From NCBI GenBank assembly GCA_945893145.1, contig CAMDDZ010000008.1:33644-97643 (forward strand): DNA of 64,000 nt, read 5' to 3'. Positions 16,801 to 25,749 of this stretch are shown here, one piece after another. Position numbers and translations under genes: made by a program. The notes below the pieces were generated by a model that did no database searches, was not told the DNA's origin, and worked only from the letters and a program-made list of their open reading frames with translations. Every line of letters begins with the position of its first letter. The first letter of the stretch is position 1. The stretch is from Rhodoplanes serenus. GTDB lineage: Bacteria; Pseudomonadota; Alphaproteobacteria; Rhizobiales; Xanthobacteraceae.

Positions 16801-18039
16801 ATGGACACGATCATCATTGGCGGCGGCATCGGCGGCTTGACGCTGGCGCTGCATGCCGCGAAGGTCGCGGGCCGCATCCGCGTGTTCGAGGCCGCGGCCG
16901 AAATGAAGGCGCTCGGCGTCGGCATCAATCTCGGCGCGCACGCCATGAAGGAGATGAGCGCGATCGGGCTGGAGGACGCGCTCGTCGCGACCTCCTGCCA
17001 GCCGCAGGACTACGCGTTCTTCACCCGTCACGGCCAGCTCGTCTATCGCCAGCCTTGGGGCAAGGCCGCCGGCCACCTCTGGCCGCACATTTCGCTGCTG
17101 CGCTCCGATCTCCAGCGCGTGCTGCTCGGCGCCGTGCGCGAGCGGATCGGCGACGAAAACTTCTTCACCGGCCACCGCTGCACCGGCGTCACGCAGAGCG
17201 GCGGCCGCGTCACCGCGCATTTCGCCGCTCCCGACAATACGGCGCTGCCGCCGGTGGAGGGCGATGTGCTGATCGCCTGCGACGGCGTGCACTCGGCAGT
17301 GCGCGCGCAGTTCTATCCGAACGAAGGCCCGTTCTGCTTTCGCGGCCTCAACCTTTGGCGTGGCACGACGGTGACCAAGCCTTATCTCACCGGCGCGAGT
17401 TTGGCCCGCGTCGGCGCGCGCCACTCGACCATCATCATTTATCCGCTGCGCAACAATTACGACGGACAGGGCAACCAGCTCGTCAACTGGGTTTGCGAGA
17501 TCGAACGCGACGTGGCGGTGCCGATGGACTGGAACAAGCCGGGGCGGCTGGAAGATTTCTTCCCGACGTACAAGGACTGGGTGTTCGACTGGATGAACGT
17601 GCCGGAGCTGATCCGCAACGCCACGCAAATCCTGTCCTATCCGATGGTCGATCGCGATCCGCTGCCGCGCTGGACCTTCGAGCGCGTCACGCTGCTCGGC
17701 GATGCCGCGCACCCGATGTATCCGCAGGGTGGCAACGGCGGCGCGCAGGCGATCCTCGACGCGGCGGCGCTGGCGCGCCTGCTCAAACGCGAGAGCGATC
17801 CCATCGCGGCGCTGCGTGCTTACGAGAGCGAACGACTGCCGGTCACCAGCAAGATCGTGGTGCAGAACCGCACCGCGCCGCCGAACCTGCTGGTCGATCT
17901 GGTCGAGCAGCGCACCGGCGACAAGCCGTTCAAACGGCTGGAGGACGTCATCAGCCAGGACGAGATGAAGGCGATCATGGAAGACTACCAGAAGACCGCC
18001 GGCTATCACGTCAATCAGGTTTCAAGACCACAGGGGTAA
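16801..18039 (+). CDS. FAD-dependent monooxygenase (class A flavoprotein hydroxylase type)
   Basis: 412-residue cytoplasmic flavoprotein. The N-terminus MDTIIIGGGIGGLTLALHAA is the FAD Rossmann loop. LIACDGVHSAVR is the DG motif and LLGDAAHPMYPQGGNGGAQA the GD motif, together diagnostic of NAD(P)H-dependent aromatic hydroxylases of the salicylate/6-hydroxynicotinate type. ATG 16801 follows a GTG codon that is less likely to be the start. The stop lies 3 nt before the GlcG-like gene, so the two are cotranscribed. A Bug receptor precedes them. Substrate unknown; the context favours catabolism of an imported aromatic or heterocyclic acid. Confidence 0.92.
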   Translation: MDTIIIGGGIGGLTLALHAAKVAGRIRVFEAAAEMKALGVGINLGAHAMKEMSAIGLEDALVATSCQPQDYAFFTRHGQLVYRQPWGKAAGHLWPHISLLRSDLQRVLLGAVRERIGDENFFTGHRCTGVTQSGGRVTAHFAAPDNTALPPVEGDVLIACDGVHSAVRAQFYPNEGPFCFRGLNLWRGTTVTKPYLTGASLARVGARHSTIIIYPLRNNYDGQGNQLVNWVCEIERDVAVPMDWNKPGRLEDFFPTYKDWVFDWMNVPELIRNATQILSYPMVDRDPLPRWTFERVTLLGDAAHPMYPQGGNGGAQAILDAAALARLLKRESDPIAALRAYESERLPVTSKIVVQNRTAPPNLLVDLVEQRTGDKPFKRLEDVISQDEMKAIMEDYQKTAGYHVNQVSRPQG

Positions 18040-18042
18040 TCA

Positions 18043-18465
18043 ATGGCAGACACTGCAGCTTCTCTGAAACTCACGATCGATGGCGCGATGAAACTCCTCC
18101 AGGCCGCGATGGCGAAGGCGCACGACATGAAGGTGCCGGAGTGCATCGCGGTGGTCGATGCCGGCGGGCACCTGCTCGCCTTCGCCCGCATGGACGGCGC
18201 GTTTGTGCTGTCGTTCGACACCGCGCTGGTGAAGGCGATGACGGCCGCATCCTACGGCATGCCGACCGGCGAGATTCCGGCCGGCATCGACATCAAGCTT
18301 GCCATCGCGACCCAAGGAAAACGCGTCAACCTGCCCGGCGGATTGCCGATCATCGTCGATGGCCACGTCATCGGTGGCATTGGCGTCGGCTCCGGCACCG
18401 GCGAGGAAGACCGGCAGGTGGCGAACGCCGCGCTCGCAGCGCTGACCGGCGCGAAGCGGTTCTAG
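18043..18465 (+). CDS. GlcG/HbpS family protein
   Basis: 140-residue protein matching the GlcG/HbpS fold across its length (CIAVVDAGGHLLAFARMDGA near residues 40-60, GLPIIVDGHVIGGIGVGSGT near 105-125). Members include haem-binding HbpS and proteins of unknown role encoded beside catabolic flavoproteins and dioxygenases. There is no signal peptide, so it is probably cytosolic. It starts 3 nt after the monooxygenase stop, implying a linked role such as stabilising or feeding the oxidation step; that is inference. Confidence 0.9.
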   Translation: MADTAASLKLTIDGAMKLLQAAMAKAHDMKVPECIAVVDAGGHLLAFARMDGAFVLSFDTALVKAMTAASYGMPTGEIPAGIDIKLAIATQGKRVNLPGGLPIIVDGHVIGGIGVGSGTGEEDRQVANAALAALTGAKRF

Positions 18466-18560
18466 GCAACATCGGCGCTGGCGGTTGCATCCCGGTTGCG
18501 TCATCGTGGCAACGCATTGACAAACCAACACTGAATTGAAGAAATGGACTGGGAGCGGTC

Positions 18561-20129
18561 ATGGCAGACGACGGCAAGAGTATTTTCGTCGGCAAGGGTG
18601 AGAAGCCCGAGGCGCTGACACTTGCCTTCGGCAACCGCCACGGACTGATCACCGGCGCGACCGGCACCGGCAAAACCGTCACGCTGCAAGTGCTGGCCGA
18701 AGGATTTTCTCGCGTCGGCGTTCCGGTGTTCGCAGCCGACATCAAGGGCGATCTCGCCGGCATCGCTGCCGTGGGCGACGCCAAGCCCGCGTTCGTCGAG
18801 CGTGCTAAAAGCCTCGGCATCGCCTACGAGCCCGATGAATTTCCCGCCGTGCTGTGGGACATCTTCGGCGAGCAGGGTCATCCCATCCGCGCGACGATCG
18901 CCGAGATGGGGCCGCTGCTGCTTTCGCGCATGATGGACCTCAACGACACGCAAGAGGGTGTGCTCAACATCGCCTTCAAGATCGCCGACGAGCAGGCGCT
19001 GGCGCTGCTCGACCTGAAGGATCTGCGCGCGATGCTTGGCTTCATCGCCGAACACGCAACCGAACTGCAGAAGCAATACGGCAACGTGTCGGGCGCGTCG
19101 GTCGGCACCATCCAGCGCCAGCTTTTGGTGCTCGAGGCGCAGGGCGGCCCGAAATTCTTTGGCGAGCCCGCGCTCGACATCAAGGACCTGATGCGCACCG
19201 ACCGCGACGGCCGCGGCGTCATCAACATCCTGGCCGCCGACAAGCTGATGCAGAGCCCGCGGCTCTACGCCACGTTCCTGCTGTGGCTGATGTCGGAGCT
19301 GTTCGAGGAGATGCCCGAGGTCGGCGACCTGGAGAAGCCGAAGCTCGTGTTCTTCTTCGACGAGGCGCACCTGTTGTTCAATGACGCCCCGAAGGCGCTG
19401 CTGACGCGCATCGAGCAGGTGGTGCGGCTGATCCGCTCCAAAGGCGTCGGCGTCTATTTCGTCACGCAGAACCCGCTCGATGTTCCCGAGACAGTGTTGG
19501 CGCAACTTGGCAACCGCGTGCAGCATGCGTTGCGCGCGTTCACGCCGCGCGATCAGCGCGCCGTCCGCGCCGCCGCCGAGACATTCCGGCCTAATCCCAA
19601 GCTCAACACCGGGCAGGTCATCACCGAACTCGGCAAGGGCGAGGCGCTGGTGTCGTTCCTCGAAGGCAACGGCGTTCCCGCGATGGTCGACCGCACCATG
19701 ATCCGGCCGCCGACCGCGCGCGTTGGCGTGCTGACGCCGGACGAACGCAAGGCGCTCATTGCTGCGAGCCCCATGAAGGGAAAATACGACACACCGGTCG
19801 ATTCGGAATCGGCGTTCGAGATGTTGCAGAAGCGCACGCAGGACCCGCACTCGCCGGGCGGCACCGCGCAAGGCCAGCCGGTTCCGGAGTCCGGCGGACT
19901 GCTCGGCAGTCTCGGCAGCGTGCTGGGCGGAATTTTCGGCACCAATCGTCCGCGCGGCGAACGGCTTTCGACCGGTCAGATCGTCGCGCGCGAAATCACC
20001 CGCTCGGTCACCACGCGCGTCGCCGGCAAGATCGCCGCCGACTTCGGCAGGCAGATCGCCGGCTCGGTCGGCGGCACGGTCGGACGCGCCATCGTGCGCG
20101 GCACGCTGGGCGGCATCCTGCGCCGCTGA
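18561..20129 (+). CDS. HerA-like P-loop ATPase (DUF853/YjgR type)
   Basis: 522-residue ATPase of the HerA/FtsK group. Walker A is [20 protein letters not shown] (P-loop about residues 32-39) and Walker B is [14 protein letters not shown] sensor-like [15 protein letters not shown] follows, and a DUF853-type C-terminus has basic and glycine-rich tails ([19 protein letters not shown]). These proteins are predicted DNA-translocating or remodelling hexamers of unclear role. GGGAG lies 5 nt before ATG 18561. It stands alone, with no nuclease such as NurA beside it, so a classical HerA-NurA resection unit is not supported. Confidence 0.92.
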   Translation: MADDGKSIFVGKGEKPEALTLAFGNRHGLITGATGTGKTVTLQVLAEGFSRVGVPVFAADIKGDLAGIAAVGDAKPAFVERAKSLGIAYEPDEFPAVLWDIFGEQGHPIRATIAEMGPLLLSRMMDLNDTQEGVLNIAFKIADEQALALLDLKDLRAMLGFIAEHATELQKQYGNVSGASVGTIQRQLLVLEAQGGPKFFGEPALDIKDLMRTDRDGRGVINILAADKLMQSPRLYATFLLWLMSELFEEMPEVGDLEKPKLVFFFDEAHLLFNDAPKALLTRIEQVVRLIRSKGVGVYFVTQNPLDVPETVLAQLGNRVQHALRAFTPRDQRAVRAAAETFRPNPKLNTGQVITELGKGEALVSFLEGNGVPAMVDRTMIRPPTARVGVLTPDERKALIAASPMKGKYDTPVDSESAFEMLQKRTQDPHSPGGTAQGQPVPESGGLLGSLGSVLGGIFGTNRPRGERLSTGQIVAREITRSVTTRVAGKIAADFGRQIAGSVGGTVGRAIVRGTLGGILRR

Positions 20130-20559
20130 ACGGCGCCTCTTTCCCTTATCTTTCCAATCCGACCGCAGAAATCTGCTATCCGCGGCATGCTGTGAGAGAA
20201 TGAAAATCTCCTTTTTTCTCAGGGATTAGCAGCGAACCCCATGACAAAAATTTAATCGACGTTTCTGCTTGCGCGCACCTACCGCGCCGCCGAACCGCCC
20301 TCACATCCCAATAGTGAATGCCGGGAGAGGGCGAATGTTTTCAACACATCATCGCGTCGTCATCGCACTGAAACGCTGATCGCACCACGGCGCGCTGCGC
20401 CGCTGGTTCGCAATGCCGATGAGTGCCGTCGAACAGGTTGCATCAGCGCCCCTCTCGGGATGCTGGCGCGCCAACGCGATCCCTCGCCTGGAAACTTGAT
20501 GCCATAGGAGCTTGCTGCACTTCACCCACTTCAACTTTATCCAAACCCCGAGGAGTACC
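20130..20559. other. Intergenic region with no gene recognised
   Basis: 430 nt between the HerA-like gene and the Ig-like-fold protein. No frame here looks like a real protein. Around 20190-20220 a weak inverted repeat (TGAGAGAA with TTCTCA) flanks a T-rich loop and might serve as a terminator for the ATPase gene. No tRNA, riboswitch or dispersed repeat was recognised. Confidence 0.5.
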
Positions 20560-21021
20560 ATGCGCACTCAGCACTCGAAGGGCCTTACGGCGGACCTCAC
20601 CTCCTCTGCTGCCGTCCTGCCCCGCGATTTTTCGTCTGCCTTTCTGCTGTTCGGTTCGGCCATCGCACTCACGGCGATGTCCACTTTGTTTGTTGCACAT
20701 CGATCCGATGTGGTCGCAGCACCGGTCTGCCAAACCAATCCGATAGCGCTTTTGTTTGGCACAAGCCTCACCACCACGATGACGGTGACAGGCGACCGGC
20801 CCTGCTCGATCTGGGTCCGCCCGGTCGGTGCGTCGGTCAACGAGCTGAGTGTCACGCAATCGCCGCAGTACGGTGCCGTCAGCCCGCGTGGCCGCACCGG
20901 TGTGATCTATCGCGCGCAAAAAGATTTCAGAGGCGAGGACTCCTTCGCCTTCTCCATGGAAGGCCGATCGGGCGCCAACGCGGGCGCTGCGGTCGTGCTG
21001 GTCAACGTCACCGTGAAGTAA
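20560..21021 (+). CDS. Small exported protein with a C-terminal Ig-like/cadherin-type fold
   Basis: 153 residues. A hydrophobic segment (SAFLLFGSAIALTAMSTLFV) near residues 27-46 acts as an internal signal or anchor. After it comes about 100 residues of beta-rich sequence with two cysteines. The closing stretch (GVIYRAQKDFRGEDSFAFSM) resembles repeat units of bacterial Ig-like/cadherin-like surface domains, in which a GxDSFxY motif is common. GAGGAG lies 4 nt before ATG 20560. It stands alone and converges with the HpaB-like gene. Probably periplasmic or surface-anchored; partner unknown. Confidence 0.72.
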   Translation: MRTQHSKGLTADLTSSAAVLPRDFSSAFLLFGSAIALTAMSTLFVAHRSDVVAAPVCQTNPIALLFGTSLTTTMTVTGDRPCSIWVRPVGASVNELSVTQSPQYGAVSPRGRTGVIYRAQKDFRGEDSFAFSMEGRSGANAGAAVVLVNVTVK

Positions 21022-21051
21022 CCGGCGGGGGCCGAAGGCGCTGGCAGCGGG

Positions 21052-22491
21052 TCATTTCCCCGCCAGCGCCCGCTTCACCATCGCCAGCAATGGCGCGACA
21101 TCGTAGTCGTTATAATAGCTCGCGCCGACGCGCACCGGATCGCCGGCGTAATAGCGTTCGTAGTGCAGCATGCGCTGGCCGAATTGCGTGCCGGTGGCGT
21201 CCCACGCGAGCTTGAAGATGCGGATGCGCTCTTCGGCATCGACGCCGGCGCCGCGATAATAGCGCGCGATGTCCGGCCCGGCCGGCGAGCGCAGGTCGGC
21301 CTCGGTCGGGCTGATGAGCAAGCCGCCCGCCGCCAGCACCTGCGTGACATGCACCATGCGCTCGTACCAGCGCGGCAACTGGTAACGCAGCGCCTGCAGC
21401 GGCGCGTAAGCGGGACGGATGGAGCCGCGGCCGGTCGGCTCGGCCTTCTGCTCGGCCAGCACGATGGCGGCCTCGATCAGCGGCAAATAGCTGAGGCATT
21501 CGCCGAGCTGCTCCTGCACGTGCAGGAAGGTGTCGGACTTCACCGTGCGCGTCAGCGTAACCGCGATGCCAACCAGCAGCGAGCACTTGGCGAGCCCGCG
21601 CACCGCGGTCTGATGGCCGGTGTTGTTGCGGATGCTGGCCTGCCCGAACAGCGCGTTGCCCATCTTCACGTCGCCGTAGAGGAAGACGCGATCCCACGGC
21701 ACCAGCACGTCGTCGAACACGCACACGGCATCCGGCTCCTCGAAGCGCGCGCCGAGCGGATGGTCGAACACCGACTGCGTGCCATCGTCGAACGGCTCGC
21801 GGCAGATGAAGCGCAGCCCTTTCGACGACGCCGGAATGCCGAACGCCAGCACATAGCGCTCGTCGCCCTCGCGGATGCCGGGTTGCGGATAGACCAGAAT
21901 TTCGTCGGCGGTCGGGCCATGGGTGGCGAGCATCTTGGCGCCGCGCACGATCAGGCCCTCTTTGGTCTCCTCGACCACGCCCAGATGGGCGAACTGATCG
22001 TCGTGCTGGTGCGAGCTGCGCGAGCGGTCGGTCTGCGGGTTGACGATGGCATGCGTCGCGAACAGGTCGTGGGTGCGGCAAAACTTGTAGTAGTTGCGCA
22101 CGTTGTCGGCGAAGCGCGCGCCGCGCTGGCCGAAGAAATCGGCGTTCTCAGCCCAGGCCATCAGCACCGTGTTGAGAAAATCCGGCGAGCGGCCGAGCAG
22201 GCCGAACGAGGCATTGGCCCAGATTGTCATCGACTGCCGCCGCTTCAGCAGGTCGGCCGGCGTGCGCGGCATCAGGAACGAGGTGCCGAACACCTCGCCA
22301 TCTTCCTGGTGCGTCATCGTCGCGCGATGCTCAGGCGCGCATTGCAGATCGTAGAGATGGGCAAGCGCCGCCACCGGCCGACGGAACACCGGGTCGCTGG
22401 TGACATCGTCGATCCTGCGGCCCGCGATCCACACCTCACGCGGATTGCGGCGCAGGCCTTCGATGAATTCAGTTCCGTTACGCACCGCCAT
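21052..22491 (-). CDS. 4-hydroxyphenylacetate 3-monooxygenase-type oxygenase (HpaB family)
   Basis: 479-residue FADH2-using oxygenase, normal length for HpaB. Typical segments are GTEFIEGLRRNPREVWIAGR at the N-terminus, DLFATHAIVNPQTDRSR, the DDVLVPWDRVFLYGD region, and AGGLLISPTEADL near the C-terminus. Such enzymes hydroxylate phenols with reduced flavin supplied by a separate reductase (HpaC), which is not in the window. ATG 22491 follows GGGAG by 6 nt and is preferred over ATG 22512. It is divergent from a Bug receptor across a repeat element, a common pairing in catabolic loci. True substrate unknown. Confidence 0.93.
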   Translation of the reverse strand: MAVRNGTEFIEGLRRNPREVWIAGRRIDDVTSDPVFRRPVAALAHLYDLQCAPEHRATMTHQEDGEVFGTSFLMPRTPADLLKRRQSMTIWANASFGLLGRSPDFLNTVLMAWAENADFFGQRGARFADNVRNYYKFCRTHDLFATHAIVNPQTDRSRSSHQHDDQFAHLGVVEETKEGLIVRGAKMLATHGPTADEILVYPQPGIREGDERYVLAFGIPASSKGLRFICREPFDDGTQSVFDHPLGARFEEPDAVCVFDDVLVPWDRVFLYGDVKMGNALFGQASIRNNTGHQTAVRGLAKCSLLVGIAVTLTRTVKSDTFLHVQEQLGECLSYLPLIEAAIVLAEQKAEPTGRGSIRPAYAPLQALRYQLPRWYERMVHVTQVLAAGGLLISPTEADLRSPAGPDIARYYRGAGVDAEERIRIFKLAWDATGTQFGQRMLHYERYYAGDPVRVGASYYNDYDVAPLLAMVKRALAGK

Positions 22492-22562
22492 CGAGGACTC
22501 CCAGGGCAACAAGTTTGGCGTAGGCTAGTGTCAAAACCCATAAAAAGATCGGTACACTGACG

Positions 22563-22685
22563 TGTCCGTCATTGCGAGGAGCCATAAGCGCTTTTACGCG
22601 CGTCTTCGACGCGCTATGGCGACGAAGCAATCCAGCTCCATGCTGTGTTTCTGGATTGCTTCGCTTCGCTCGCAATGACGGACAC
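22563..22685. repeat. Palindromic dispersed repeat, family A copy 1 (with internal insertion)
   Basis: A 123-bp element with 17-bp perfect terminal inverted repeats (GTGTCCGTCATTGCGAG and its complement), containing an inner GAAGCAATCCAG / CTGGATTGCTTC stem. The left arm carries an extra hairpin-forming insertion (GCCATA ... TATGGC) absent from the second copy at 28533-28607. It lies between the divergent hpaB-like and Bug receptor genes. Confidence 0.85.
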
Positions 22686-22736
22686 TAGTATGCGCGGGTG
22701 CGAAGGGTCCATCCCGCAGGGCGGCGGAGAGAACAC

Positions 22737-23726
22737 ATGCGACGATGGCTCGGCATCGCGGCGCTCATGGGCGCGACGCTCCTGGGATGGCTTGCGAGCG
22801 CCGGAATGGCGGCGGCGCAAAGCTGGCCGTCGCGCCCGATCACCATCATCGCGCCATTCCCGGCCGGCGGGCCGCTCGACACCATTGCGCGCATCATCGC
22901 CGATCCGATGCGAGCGTCGCTCGGCCAGCCGGTGGTGATCGAGAATGTGCCGGGCGCCGGCGGCAATCTCGGCATCGGCCGGCTCGCGCGCGCGGAGCCC
23001 GACGGCTATACGATCGGCATCGGTCAGTGGAGCACGCAGGTGGTCAATCCGGTGACCTACGCGTTGCCCTACAATGTGCAAACCGACTTCGAGCCGATCG
23101 CGCTGCTCACCATCACGCCGCAGCTCATCATCGCGCGCAAGGATTTCCCAGCGGCGAACGTGAAAGAGCTGATCGCCTGGCTCAAGGCCAATCCGGACAA
23201 AGCGACCTGCGCGACGGTTGGCGCGGCCGGCGGCGCGCAAGTGTCGGCGCTGTATTTCCAGAAAGAGACCGGCACCACCTGCCGTTTCGTGCCGTATCGC
23301 GGCGGCGGGCCGGCGGTGCAGGACATGGCGGCGGGCCAGGTCGATCTGATGTTCGACCAGGCCGCCAATGCGCTCGGCCCGGTGCGCGCCGGTACCGTGA
23401 AGGCCTATACGGTGATGGCGAAAACGCGCTGGGCCGCGCTGCCCGATGTGCCCTCGATCGACGAAGCCGGCGCGCCGGGACTCTATGTGTCCTACTGGCA
23501 CGGCCTGTGGGCGCCAAAGGGCACGCCGAAGGAGATCGTTGCCAAGCTCAATGCCGCCGTGATGGCGGCGCTCGCCGATCCCGCCGTGGCGAAGCGGCTC
23601 TCCGATGTCGGCCATGACGTATGGCCGCGCGAGCAGCAGACCCCAGAGGCGCTCGCCGCTTACCACAAGACCGAGATCGAGAAGTGGTGGCCGATCATCC
23701 GCGCCTCGGGATTGAAAGCGCAGTAA
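22737..23726 (+). CDS. Tripartite tricarboxylate transporter substrate-binding protein (Bug/TctC family)
   Basis: 329-residue periplasmic receptor, second of its family in the window. A signal peptide (MRRWLGIAALMGATLLGWLA, cut near AAA-Q) precedes the mature start SWPSRPITIIAPFPAGGPLD and the NVPGAGGNLGIGRLA loop. ATG 22737 follows GGAGA; the frame extends to 22698 but that stretch is repeat-derived. No permease subunit is near. It is divergent from the HpaB-type hydroxylase, so an aromatic carboxylate is a reasonable but unproven ligand. Similarity to the 15.8 kb receptor is only at family level. Confidence 0.93.
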   Translation: MRRWLGIAALMGATLLGWLASAGMAAAQSWPSRPITIIAPFPAGGPLDTIARIIADPMRASLGQPVVIENVPGAGGNLGIGRLARAEPDGYTIGIGQWSTQVVNPVTYALPYNVQTDFEPIALLTITPQLIIARKDFPAANVKELIAWLKANPDKATCATVGAAGGAQVSALYFQKETGTTCRFVPYRGGGPAVQDMAAGQVDLMFDQAANALGPVRAGTVKAYTVMAKTRWAALPDVPSIDEAGAPGLYVSYWHGLWAPKGTPKEIVAKLNAAVMAALADPAVAKRLSDVGHDVWPREQQTPEALAAYHKTEIEKWWPIIRASGLKAQ

Positions 23727-23798
23727 CGCCTCGGCCGCGGGCGTCATCACACATGCGCTGCCGCGACCTCGCGCGCATACCTCACCAGCCTCTCTCGG

Positions 23799-23907
23799 CC
23801 TCATGGTGAGGAGCGATGCGTAGCATCGCGTTTCGAACCATGTGGCCGCCACAGTGGCCGCCTCGTCCTTCGAGACGCGGTCCTTCGGACCGCTCCTCAG
23901 GATGAGG
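23799..23907. repeat. Dispersed repeat, family B copy 1
   Basis: About 109 bp bounded by CCTCATGGTGAGG and CCTCAGGATGAGG, with inner stems around TCCTTCGAGACGC and GGTCCTTCGGACC. A second copy lies at 61138-61243 with the same boundary words and the shared ATCCTTCGAGACGC / GCTCCTCAGGATGAGG core. I take it to be a common interspersed repeat of Bradyrhizobium-type genomes (from memory). Confidence 0.82.
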
Positions 23908-24000
23908 CGGATCGAATCTCGCGTTTGCGGCACAGCTCTCCACTTCAAGTTTCTTGCACGCATGCGTCTTCGTCCTGCGGCGCGGTCGGCGTCGAAGTTG

Positions 24001-24410
24001 GGGGATGTCCGTACCCTCGGATCATCAGTCCGAGGGGATGGAGCGCCGGTCGACGCCACATCTCGATCACGCCTTATCCGCCGATGGATTACTCCATCGG
24101 GGACTAACCGGCGTGGCGCCCAAATTCGTGGGCGCGTCGCCGGCCGACGCTCCATCGCGGCGATTTTGGGCGTCTCGGAACCGTGACTGACAAGAACCGG
24201 CAGCGAGCTCTCGCCCGCCCTGATCCCGGTGGCTTACGCCGCCGTTCATCCGGTCCCCGTGTCACCCAAAACTGGGCGCCCCTCGTAGTAGGGGGGACAG
24301 TTACCCGAGGCCTCCCGGGGATTGGTTTACGAAGCCAATCCGCAGGCGCCGCGTCCCACCCCATTCAAATGACGTCTCATGAGAACGCCCTCGGGAGGGT
24401 GGGACAGAAG
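24001..24410. other. Hairpin-rich noncoding stretch, possible structured RNA
   Basis: The gap between the Bug receptor and the 24.5 kb gene holds several strong inverted repeats. These are an 8-bp stem at 24014-24036, an 8-bp stem with TTAC loop at 24081-24100, a 12-bp stem with a small internal loop at 24108-24143, a GATTGG/CCAATC stem at 24320-24340, and a 9-bp stem GTCCCACCC/GGGTGGGAC at 24353-24405. A 9-bp outer pairing (24037-24045 with 24148-24156) can enclose the second stem but competes with part of the third. No convincing protein frame was seen. It could be an unrecognised ncRNA, a leader of the downstream gene or a decayed mobile element. Confidence 0.45.
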
Positions 24411-24539
24411 GAATATAATCAATATTAGGAATAAAGTCAAGATCGTCCAAATTCCGGTAGTGGCCAGTTTGGATGAGGCGAAGAATGACCAACCCTGAAT
24501 TGCAAATCTTGCGCTATTCTTGTCCTTCGCCGGCGTGGC

Positions 24540-25498
24540 GTGGAGCAACCGATGGACGTGTCGTTACCGCATTTCGTGGAATACGACGTGCATGGCCACC
24601 CGTCGTCACGGCATTGGCTCAGAGCCTCATCTCCAATGAGAAATTGGCTAAAGAGGCCGTTCTTCTGTTGGAAGCGTATATCCCCGGCCTCGTTATTGAG
24701 GCGACCGCTGTATCGGTTCGACGGGTCTCTCAAGACTCGCCCCTCAAACAGGCGTTTGTCGTTGCGATTGTCGCGGCTTTCCAGCCGAAGCTTGAGCGTG
24801 ATGTGCCGGCCATAATCACCGATCTAACGGGCTACCAAATCCCGCCGCACTACAACACGCTCATCACAGTGTTGGTGATGATGATTGCTGTCTATGGGAT
24901 CAGCAAGGTCATTGATCTGTTGTTCCCTGGCCGCAAGAAGGGCGCGCTAGATGAAAATTATAGTGCCCTTACCGTTGTGGCTGGCGATCTTATTCAAGTC
25001 CCCGCCAGCACAATCGACGCCGCCGTTCGCGCGCGATACAGCGGCAAAAAGCCAAGCCAGATCAGCTCATTTGTGAAGGGTTTTTTTGCACCTGCGGCGG
25101 GACAGCCGGGAGCAAAAATAGTCGGCGGCCACGGCATCGAAATAACGCCAGCGGCCATCGCGCAAATACCGCAGCTTGCGTTGCCAGAGATCGTGGAAGA
25201 GGAAGAGAAAACAGAAAGTCAGTTCGAAAATAATCAGAGGATCATTGTCCACGCGATGGACCGCGATCGGGGACGGTCGGGTTGGGCGGGTCACATCCCG
25301 GCGTTATTCGAAGATCGGGTTCCCATGAAGCTTGATAAATCGATTGAGCCGGAAACCTTGTTTACGAAAACAGAAGTCACGGGGGATGTGCTAATCGTTT
25401 ACAAGGAAAACGATGCGGGCGTGCGCTCACCTTCTGAAATACACCTGCTGAGGATCAAGCATCCCCCGAGGGCCAAGAAGCGAAAAGCCGCTCGCTAA
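24540..25498 (+). CDS. Uncharacterised protein, apparently frameshifted near its N-terminus
   Basis: I do not recognise a named function. The first 20 codons read from GTG 24540 in one frame (MEQPMDVSLPHFVEYDVHGH). The remaining 300 (VVTALAQSLISNEKLAKEAV onward) lie in another. Inserting one base at the CCC run near 24599 joins them, so one base appears to be missing. Read in the second frame alone, an open frame starts at ATG 24473 with an implausible N-terminus. The protein has one membrane segment (NTLITVLVMMIAVYGISKVI), a cytosolic or periplasmic middle, and a basic tail (PPRAKKRKAAR). Base composition is less GC-rich than its neighbours and a transposase remnant follows 2 nt later, suggesting transfer. 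Confidence 0.6.
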
Positions 25499-25500
25499 AG

Positions 25501-25749
25501 TCAGCGGGTCGCTTCCCACGATTCCAGCATTTCAACCACGTCGCTCATCTCCCAAAGGCGCTTGCTGACGCCTGCGGCCATCGCAGGGCTAACCTTGAGC
25601 GTTCGGTGGATCCGCACGAAATTGTAATAGAGAAAATGCAAGCTCATCGCGCGCGCGTGGTTTTCGACCTTTTTGCTAAAGCCATTGGTCAAGCGCGTCA
25701 TGCAGATTCCTGCACGACGCCAGCAAACGAAACGCTCAGCTACTTCCAC
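25501..25749 (-). pseudogene. Transposase C-terminal remnant
   Basis: The 82-codon frame contains RLTNGFSKKVENHARAMSLH, then FLYYNFVRIHRTL and SPAMAAGV, which is the C-terminal end of a DDE-type transposase often annotated as IS1-like in Rhizobiales. The upstream residues (MEVAERFVCWRRAGIC) do not continue the domain, so the catalytic N-terminal part is lost. It overlaps the 3' end of the MetE-like gene by 10 nt and abuts the frameshifted gene. No terminal inverted repeats could be assigned. It marks a past insertion in this patch. Confidence 0.75.

Noticed and set aside
15739..18009. A 756-codon open frame on the minus strand
   Set aside because: Antisense to the Bug receptor and monooxygenase, which have clear motifs.
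18561..20129. HerA-NurA or HerA-based defence module
   Set aside because: No nuclease or partner gene adjoins; the protein fits the solitary DUF853 type.
20130..20559. Small RNA or leader in the gap after the HerA-like gene
   Set aside because: Only weak pairing and no recognisable pattern.
24473..24595. ATG 24473 as the true start of the 24.5 kb gene
   Set aside because: No ribosome site and implausible residues until the point of the proposed frameshift.
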